Positions 30,665 through 34,598 of a stretch of DNA of 34,598 nucleotides are shown piece after piece. The notes under the pieces were generated by a model. It was not told the DNA's origin. It did no database searches and was given only the letters and a program-made list of their open reading frames with translations. The DNA is taken from positions 1 to 34,598 of the IMG/VR virus record IMGVR_UViG_3300033153_010753; one strand, given 5' to 3'. The DNA is from a virus. The position numbers were made by a program, and so were the translations under genes. Each line of letters begins with the position of its first letter. Positions within the stretch are counted from its first letter, which is position 1.

Positions 30665-30733
30665 GGGATATGAGAGAAATCTGAATGTCGGAGTCATGAC
30701 CGAAGTAGGTTAGAATCCTACCATATTCCACCA
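30665..30733 (+). tRNA. Aberrant tRNA, CAU-like anticodon, tiny D-arm
   Basis: 8-bp acceptor GGGATATG/CATATTCC, A73, CCA encoded. D-arm reduced to AGA-GAAA-TCT. Anticodon TCGG/CCGA with loop AGTCATGA (or a 6-nt GTCATG closed by an A-A mismatch), giving CAU. T-loop TTAGAAT. Confidence 0.55.
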
Positions 30734-30734
30734 C

Positions 30735-30808
30735 GGGGCAGTAGCTTAGTTGGCTAAAGCATCTGGTTTGCAACCAGAAGACCGAGGGTTCGAGTCCCTT
30801 CTGCTCCA
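30735..30808 (+). tRNA. tRNA-Ala(UGC), canonical copy 1
   Basis: Acceptor GGGGCAG/CTGCTCC, anticodon arm TCTGG-TTTGCAA-CCAGA, T-arm GAGGG-TTCGAGT-CCCTT, A73. Confidence 0.93.
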
Positions 30809-30836
30809 CAAAGTAATTTTATTTAAATTTAAAATA

Positions 30837-31010
30837 ATGAAAGCAAATAGTGGAAATAAAATGTTGAATGAATTGATTGATGACGTAATGAATGAAGAAG
30901 ACATCAAAAATTTCAATGATTATTGTAAAAAATTGGATGAGGCACAAAGAAGAAAACCGTTTATGATTGTCTCAGAAGAATTAGGAAAAGAATTAAACAA
31001 TATAAAGTAA
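30837..31010 (+). CDS. Small acidic protein of unknown function (57 aa)
   Basis: From ATG 30837, after tRNA-Ala. MKANSGNKMLNELIDDVMNE, then DEAQRRKPFMIVSEELGKE, helical and acidic. The stop lies inside the left arm of the S2 RNA's closing stem, so translation could affect S2 folding. No known family. Confidence 0.55.
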   Translation: MKANSGNKMLNELIDDVMNEEDIKNFNDYCKKLDEAQRRKPFMIVSEELGKELNNIK

Positions 31011-31155
31011 TTTGGTAACGTAATCCTATGGAAACTCGTAAGTGCGAACGTGGCACGTAGGCTTATTAAGATGATGGACTGTAGGGTAATTCCCGAACGG
31101 TGAAGATTTTAGTAGCAGACTCGGTACAAAAGGGATTGTTCGACCAAATTACTTT
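31005..31155 (+). ncRNA. Structured spacer RNA S2 (13-bp closing stem)
   Basis: AAAGTAATTTGGT/ACCAAATTACTTT, perfect. Inside: AATCC/GGATT, GTGC-GAACGTG-GCAC, and ACTG-(GGG-TAATT-CCC)-CGGT. 151 nt; unrecognised. The left arm overlaps the end of the 57-aa ORF. Confidence 0.55.
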
Positions 31156-31160
31156 AACAC

Positions 31161-31239
31161 GATGAATTAACATAACTGGCTAATGTTCACAGTAAGTCCT
31201 GCGTGGCATGTAACGGGGGTTCGAGTCCTTCATTCATCA
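31161..31239 (+). tRNA. Aberrant tRNA-like gene, anticodon undetermined
   Basis: Perfect acceptor GATGAAT/ATTCATC, good D-arm ACAT-AACTGGCTA-ATGT, T-arm GGGGG-TTCGAGT-CCTTC, A73. The middle (CACAG-TAAGTC-CTGCGTG) gives only a bulged anticodon stem, so the isotype cannot be read. Confidence 0.5.
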
Positions 31240-31245
31240 CAATTC

Positions 31246-31274
31246 TGTAAGAAATATGGTCAATATTTCTTACA
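31246..31274 (+). repeat. 29-nt hairpin repeat, copy 2
   Basis: TGTAAGAAATAT/ATATTTCTTACA, a 12-bp hairpin; two differences from the copy at 30241. Confidence 0.55.
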
Positions 31275-31278
31275 ACAT

Positions 31279-31355
31279 GGGGCATTAGCTCAGTTGAATA
31301 GAGCACTACATTTGCACTGTAGGGGTCGAGGGTTTGAGTCCCTCATGCTCCACCA
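31279..31355 (+). tRNA. tRNA-Ala(UGC), copy 2
   Basis: Acceptor GGGGCAT/ATGCTCC, anticodon arm CTACA-TTTGCAC-TGTAG, T-loop TTTGAGT, CCA encoded. The D-loop has GA instead of GG. Confidence 0.9.
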
Positions 31356-31389
31356 ATCCATGTAATAAGACAGGTAATTCAATCCTGTG

Positions 31390-31455
31390 GTTGTAGGGTA
31401 GCGTGTTCCCACGTGCGTGTGGAATAAATTGGTAGTCCCAATCACGTCCTACGAC
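31390..31455 (+). ncRNA. Structured spacer RNA S9
   Basis: GTTGTAGG/CCTACGAC closing stem, then CGTG/CACG, with two inner hairpins (one ATTGG/CCAAT). 66 nt, no T-loop. An ACAGG/CCTGT hairpin precedes it. Confidence 0.4.
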
Positions 31456-31465
31456 AGATTGCATT

Positions 31466-31474
31466 GTATTTATA
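31466..31474 (+). promoter_or_regulatory. GTATTTATA motif upstream of membrane-protein gene
   Basis: Perfect motif 12 nt before ATG 31487. Confidence 0.5.
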
Positions 31475-31486
31475 TTAAAATTTAAT

Positions 31487-31957
31487 ATGATATTATCAAC
31501 AATTCTCTTTACCTTAATGGTAACCGTTTTCCTTGCCTATGTAACATTCATATGGTCAAAATACGGTATTCAAAAAAGTATTTCTGAAAGTTATTATGTG
31601 CTGCCGAAGAAATGGAATTGGCTTTTCGTTATGTTCTGCTGGTTATTTGCGTTTCCCGCAATGATTCTTGGTGGTAGTTACTGGATGTTATTTGCTGCTG
31701 GTGGTATTGTTTTTGTGGGTGCAGCAGCAGCCATGCACACGTTTCCTACCAGAGCAGTTCACCTTGCAGGTGCGATTGGTGGTATGATTCTGGGTAGTCT
31801 TGCAATGATATTCCAATATCATATGTGGTATATGGCAGCAGGTGTTGCTGTACTTGCATTACTTTCACTGCTTCTCGATAAAAAACATGTTATGTGGTGG
31901 ACAGAACTTACAATTTTCACAGCAATTAGTATAGTAATCGGAATTTCCTTATTTTAA
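31487..31957 (+). CDS. Multi-spanning membrane protein (156 aa)
   Basis: About six hydrophobic segments: residues 3-23, 45-60, 64-84, 91-109, 113-130 and 138-155, with short loops; a KKWNW motif precedes the second. No signal peptide apart from the first helix and no recognised transporter or holin motif. It is the only protein gene between two blocks of tRNA genes, and it carries a late-type motif, so it may be expressed with the virion genes. Function unknown. Confidence 0.7.
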   Translation: MILSTILFTLMVTVFLAYVTFIWSKYGIQKSISESYYVLPKKWNWLFVMFCWLFAFPAMILGGSYWMLFAAGGIVFVGAAAAMHTFPTRAVHLAGAIGGMILGSLAMIFQYHMWYMAAGVAVLALLSLLLDKKHVMWWTELTIFTAISIVIGISLF

Positions 31958-31981
31958 TGTTGTCTTAAAGGGCAACAATTT

Positions 31982-32055
31982 GCCCTGTTGACGTAATTGG
32001 CAACCGTGTTGGTCTTAAAAGCCAAATTTTCTCAGTTCGAATCTGAGACAGGGCA
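31982..32055 (+). tRNA. Class-I tRNA with UAA (Leu-type) anticodon
   Basis: Acceptor GCCCTGT/ACAGGGC, anticodon arm TTGGT-CTTAAAA-GCCAA, T-arm CTCAG-TTCGAAT-CTGAG, A73. The variable loop is only 5 nt (ATTTT), whereas Leu tRNAs have a long arm. Confidence 0.8.
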
Positions 32056-32166
32056 CTAAAGTTGGTACGAGTGAATCCTAACCAGTGAAGCAAAGCTGAC
32101 TTTGGCGAAATTGATACAAACAGGGTGTGGTGGTTCGCATCAATGTGTTGATAAAGTAACCTAAAT
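32056..32166 (+). ncRNA. Structured-looking spacer S3, no gene seen
   Basis: Contains AAAGT..ACTTT with TGGT/ACCA and AGC/GCT inside, TGGTG-GTTCG-CATCA, and ATCAA-TGTG-TTGAT. No closing stem for the whole and no ORF. Weak candidate. Confidence 0.25.
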
Positions 32167-32239
32167 ACGTCCGTAGTTCAATTGGTAGAATGCTGGTCTC
32201 CAAAACCAGAGATTGGGGGTTCGAGTCCCTCTGGGCGTG
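32167..32239 (+). tRNA. tRNA-Trp(CCA), canonical
   Basis: Acceptor ACGTCCG/TGGGCGT, anticodon arm CTGGT-CTCCAAA-ACCAG, T-arm GGGGG-TTCGAGT-CCCTC, G73. Confidence 0.92.
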
Positions 32240-32244
32240 CAAAT

Positions 32245-32316
32245 GTGTCTGTCATCTAATGGCTAAGATTTCGGCTTCCAAACCCGAAGATGAGGGTTCG
32301 AGTCCTTCCAGACATG
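32245..32316 (+). tRNA. tRNA-Trp(CCA), second copy with mismatched anticodon stem
   Basis: Acceptor GTGTCTG/CAGACAT, D-stem ATC/GAT, anticodon arm TCGGC-TTCCAAA-CCCGA with a 31-39 C-C mismatch, T-arm GAGGG-TTCGAGT-CCTTC, G73. Confidence 0.85.
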
Positions 32317-32332
32317 CAATCATTAATTCTTT

Positions 32333-32363
32333 TTATAACATTCCTTGTTTTTCTTCGTATAAA
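32333..32363 (+). promoter_or_regulatory. TTATAACA...CTTCGTATAAA promoter
   Basis: TTATAA (32333-32338), 19 nt, TATAAA (32358-32363), with the conserved CG before the second box. A CTATTTATA motif follows at 32380-32388. Confidence 0.6.
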
Positions 32364-32379
32364 TTACTACTTTAGTGCT

Positions 32380-32388
32380 CTATTTATA
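32380..32388 (+). promoter_or_regulatory. CTATTTATA motif upstream of exported nuclease-like gene
   Basis: Motif variant 13 nt before ATG 32402, downstream of the other promoter, so the operon may be read early and late. Confidence 0.4.
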
Positions 32389-32401
32389 GTAAAACAAAAC
32401 T

Positions 32402-32809
32402 ATGAGGAAACTTTTAATTATGATTTCATTGTTATTGTTCTCAGTAACAATGTTTTCGCAGACCAAACAAAGGGAAAGTTATTACCAGCATGAATTTGCT
32501 GTTGCAATTGGTGGACAAACTGAAGTCAGACTTGCTAACGGTACTCGTGCTGATATTGTGACTGATGAGTATGCAATTGAAGTCGATTTTGGGGCGAAAT
32601 GGGCAGAAAGTATTGGTCAATCACTTAGTTACGCAATCCAACTTGATAAAAAAGCAGGTGTTTTATTGGTTTTAAGTGGTGAAGATGAAATTAGATTTCT
32701 TGAAAGACTTATGAGTGTTGCCGTTGAACATGGTATTCAGGTTTGGATTTGGAATTACACTGATGATACTTGGAGTAGAGTAGATTATAAACTAACATAT
32801 TTATATTAA
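32402..32809 (+). CDS. Exported PD-(D/E)XK-like nuclease-fold protein
   Basis: 135 aa. Signal peptide MRKLLIMISLLLFSVTMFSQ with likely cleavage after FSQ. The mature part reads GGQTEVRLANGTRADIVT, then AIEVDFGAKWAESIGQSLSYA: Glu41, Asp51 and Glu60-x-Asp62 in the order and spacing of the PD-(D/E)XK core, followed by the typical Gln73/Tyr77 helix. The usual Lys is replaced by Asp62, with Lys66 nearby, so activity is uncertain. Nuclease-fold proteins sent to the periplasm could attack incoming DNA, for example of competing phages, but that is inference. First gene of the operon to 34449; its stop overlaps the next start (TAATG). Confidence 0.65.
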   Translation: MRKLLIMISLLLFSVTMFSQTKQRESYYQHEFAVAIGGQTEVRLANGTRADIVTDEYAIEVDFGAKWAESIGQSLSYAIQLDKKAGVLLVLSGEDEIRFLERLMSVAVEHGIQVWIWNYTDDTWSRVDYKLTYLY

Positions 32810-33522
32810 TGTATATTATCAGCAAAAATAAAGATTATTATGATGGTGTTGTTGGCAGCGTTGGAATGGACAAAACACTTGTCTATGAACGTGAAACCAT
32901 AGAAATCGAAGACAGTAAAAAGATGTTGAAGGAATTTCAACATCATCGTAACTGGAACGACAGACGTGAAAACCGCTTCTTGAATATCGGTTATGCTAAC
33001 ACGGATTCTAAAATATACGAAGAAAATAATTTCTTTATTGTTGGATTCTGTGGTAAACTTTATTTGGGTTGGAAATTTCATTATAAAAAAAAGGCGTGGG
33101 ATGAAGAACGTAAGGAACTTTGTGAAGTTACTAAAACCGATATCATCTATGGTTACGAAAATGCTAAAAAATATCTTAAAACAAGTTTCTGGAGAAGCAA
33201 CATAGATGATGATATTGAATACGTTATGAAGTATGACCCAATTAACATGTTCAGGGAACTGAAATCACCAGTCTTCATCTATGACAGTGATAGAAGCAAG
33301 CCACGTGGTAATGATATAATGATTATTAACCCAATACTTAAAGAATGGGAATTCTATAAGGTTGTAGACGCATTTACAGCGTTCACAGAGCTTCAAATGT
33401 TCATTGGTGGCGTGTTGGGTGTCGGAGAGAAAGAAATCATTGAAATCGAAGACAAGTATAAGATTCCACAACACGGATTCGACAAATGGAGTTTTAGAAG
33501 AGAACCACAAAAGAAAAAGTAA
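32809..33522 (+). CDS. Conserved phage protein of unknown function (237 aa)
   Basis: Begins MYIISKNKDYYDGVVGSVGM, with VYERETIEIED, FFIVGFCGKLYLGWKFH and a closing QHGFDKWSFRREP. I recognise this kind of protein from other large phages, where it has no assigned function. Soluble, no membrane segment. It starts in a 1-nt overlap with the nuclease-like gene and ends in another (33522) with the next, so it is co-translated with both. Confidence 0.75.
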   Translation: MYIISKNKDYYDGVVGSVGMDKTLVYERETIEIEDSKKMLKEFQHHRNWNDRRENRFLNIGYANTDSKIYEENNFFIVGFCGKLYLGWKFHYKKKAWDEERKELCEVTKTDIIYGYENAKKYLKTSFWRSNIDDDIEYVMKYDPINMFRELKSPVFIYDSDRSKPRGNDIMIINPILKEWEFYKVVDAFTAFTELQMFIGGVLGVGEKEIIEIEDKYKIPQHGFDKWSFRREPQKKK

Positions 33523-33959
33523 TGTCAAATTTTATAACAAATACTATTGATATGGAAGATAACGAATTTAGACAAAAGATTGAAGGAATGCTTTTAGAGC
33601 AAAAGAGAAAAAAGAAAGAAAGTAACAGAGAATATGCTGCACGCACTTGTCAAGTAGCGTCTCCTTATGAACCTTATGCACCAACACCGCCACCAAAGAC
33701 TGGTAATGAAATCAAGATTGAAACCTTGACTAAAGAAAATCAGAAACTAAGGGAAGACTATGCTGGATTAGTAAAAAAAGCAAATACATTGGTTGGAGCA
33801 TATCGAGAATTGAAAACAGAAAACGAAACACTGAAAACAGAAAACGAAACACTGAAAAAGAAAAAAGCTAAACGGGATTCTGTAATAGAAGTATTTAATG
33901 GTGTTGGAAAGTCTGGTCGCAACATCTATCAAAAATTTATTGATTGGCTTAAGACATAA
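33522..33959 (+). CDS. Coiled-coil protein (145 aa)
   Basis: Starts in a TAATG overlap at 33522; ATG 33552 is an alternative. A Pro-rich stretch (YEPYAPTPPPKTG, about residues 46-58) leads into a long coiled coil with the exact repeat TENETLK-TENETLK (about residues 99-112) and a basic end. The 21-bp DNA repeat behind it suggests recent slippage. No family recognised; may be a structural or scaffolding adaptor. Confidence 0.65.
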   Translation: MSNFITNTIDMEDNEFRQKIEGMLLEQKRKKKESNREYAARTCQVASPYEPYAPTPPPKTGNEIKIETLTKENQKLREDYAGLVKKANTLVGAYRELKTENETLKTENETLKKKKAKRDSVIEVFNGVGKSGRNIYQKFIDWLKT

Positions 33960-33984
33960 ATAACTTTTAAATAAAAACAACAAA

Positions 33985-34185
33985 ATGAAGGAAACGTTCT
34001 ACGAAATGCACAGGTCTGACGCAGTTCAGGTCTTATTAGGAAAAGATAAATTTGCAAATACATTCACCAATTTGAAATTGGCAGAAAAACTCGAAAAACT
34101 TTTTCCTGAGAAAAAAAGATTATATCTGGTTAGAGAAGATAATATTGATTTGGAAGGGGATACCCTGACAGCCAAGACGTTTTAA
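33985..34185 (+). CDS. Small protein of unknown function (66 aa)
   Basis: MKETFYEMHRSDAVQVLLGK, then a helical middle and an LVREDNIDLEGDTLTAKTF end. Soluble. The next gene starts directly after its stop. No recognised family. Confidence 0.6.
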   Translation: MKETFYEMHRSDAVQVLLGKDKFANTFTNLKLAEKLEKLFPEKKRLYLVREDNIDLEGDTLTAKTF

Positions 34186-34449
34186 ATGGAAAAAACATTA
34201 GATAAAATTGATATTATACCAGCAGTATTTGTAAAATATAGAGAAGATGGTAATATTCTTCTCAGGTGTCTTCAAGGCGAAGGTACTGTTGACAGAGCGT
34301 TTGAACCCAAAATGTTCAAAGAGATGAAAGACATTAAATTCTTTCTTCTTGGAATTATGACGGGTGGAAACACAATGACGTTAACAATTGGTGATGGGAG
34401 TGAATTTGAAAATTTATACCACGAAAAGTGGAGCGTTCTTTTAAAATAA
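34186..34449 (+). CDS. Small protein of unknown function (87 aa)
   Basis: MEKTLDKIDIIPAVFVKYRE, then mixed beta/helix ending WSVLLK. The ATG is immediately after the previous stop (34183-34185), so the two are coupled. It ends 1 nt before the tmRNA-like gene begins. Confidence 0.6.
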   Translation: MEKTLDKIDIIPAVFVKYREDGNILLRCLQGEGTVDRAFEPKMFKEMKDIKFFLLGIMTGGNTMTLTIGDGSEFENLYHEKWSVLLK

Positions 34450-34450
34450 T

Positions 34451-34598
34451 GGGGATGGTTTTGGTTTTGACAGCGTGACGGCTGGTGAGAGAAGCAAGTA
34501 GTAGTTGAATCGGACTACTTTAAAAAGGTTCAAAACAATAATTGCAGAAGACATAATGTCTATTCCAACATCTCTTACGAGAGGTGAAAGCGTATTTG
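34451..34598 (+). ncRNA. ssrA: tmRNA (ssrA), 5' part, cut by window end
   Basis: The 5' end GGGGATGGTTTTGG, then TTTTGACAGCGT, has the acceptor strand and the conserved D-loop-like segment of bacterial tmRNA (compare GGxxTTGACAGC in Bacteroidetes). It is followed by an H-type pseudoknot: AAGTAGT (34496-34502)/ACTACTT (34514-34520) with TTGAA (34505-34509)/TTCAA (34529-34533). PK1 in tmRNA precedes the resume codon by about 11 nt; here GCA 34544 is at that distance. From it the frame reads AEDIMSIPTS and on without a stop in the window, unlike the usual ten-residue tag ending ALAA. The 3' half lies outside. Confidence 0.7.

Noticed and set aside
31020-31140. Group I intron fragments in S2 and S7 (AAGATAGTT-like and GGACT-like pieces)
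   Set aside because: No consistent P7 pairing or R/S elements; tRNA genes are not split by them.

Overview
The window looks like part of a large tailed phage with a T4-type head module that infects a Bacteroidetes host. The phage assignment rests on a large terminase (gp17-like), a portal (gp20-like), a prohead protease (gp21-like), an acidic scaffold candidate (gp22-like) and the first codons of the next gene, probably the major capsid protein. They occur in T4 order, reading right to left on the minus strand. The Bacteroidetes assignment rests on TTTG-N19-TAnnTTTG promoters, AT-rich leaders mostly without a Shine-Dalgarno, and a Tyr/Arg/Ser-rich secreted protein of Bacteroidetes type.

Layout. 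1-14200 is the head module, with one large plus-strand gene (3167-8551) that joins a baseplate-hub-like body to a GH25 muramidase. 14260-22440 holds virion or accessory genes: an 843-aa acidic protein, a nucleotidyltransferase-fold protein, a 154-aa putative internal head protein, a LamG-like 703-aa structural protein, a Zn-finger protein and two unknowns. Most genes there have a sense-strand GTATTTATA motif 20-50 nt upstream. 22440-24240 is tRNA array A. 24277-25318 is a four-gene operon ending in a cREC-like protein. 25319-27880 holds the secreted protein and a 502-aa protein that shares its N-terminal 26 residues with the 154-aa protein. 28175-32316 is tRNA array B/C, interrupted by a RmlD-like reductase, small ORFs and a membrane protein. 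32402-34449 is a tight operon of small proteins that starts with an exported PD-(D/E)XK-like protein. The window ends inside what looks like a tmRNA gene.

The most unusual part is the tRNA region. Next to about 17 near-canonical tRNAs I find, folding by hand, about nine tRNA-like genes with abnormal architecture: 6-nt or 10-nt anticodon loops, tiny D-arms, hairpin insertions, a class-II body with a Pro-type anticodon, and a class-I body with a Leu-type anticodon. Several share an isotype with a canonical copy in the same arrays. The spacers are not random: many are 65-150-nt elements closed by perfect 7-13 bp terminal stems. Each main array is preceded by a cassette of stacked promoters, a 24- or 35-codon mini-ORF and a strong intrinsic terminator. 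With the tmRNA and a predicted cyclic-phosphate-processing protein, this suggests a phage system for keeping translation running under tRNA-cleaving defence. That functional reading is inference.
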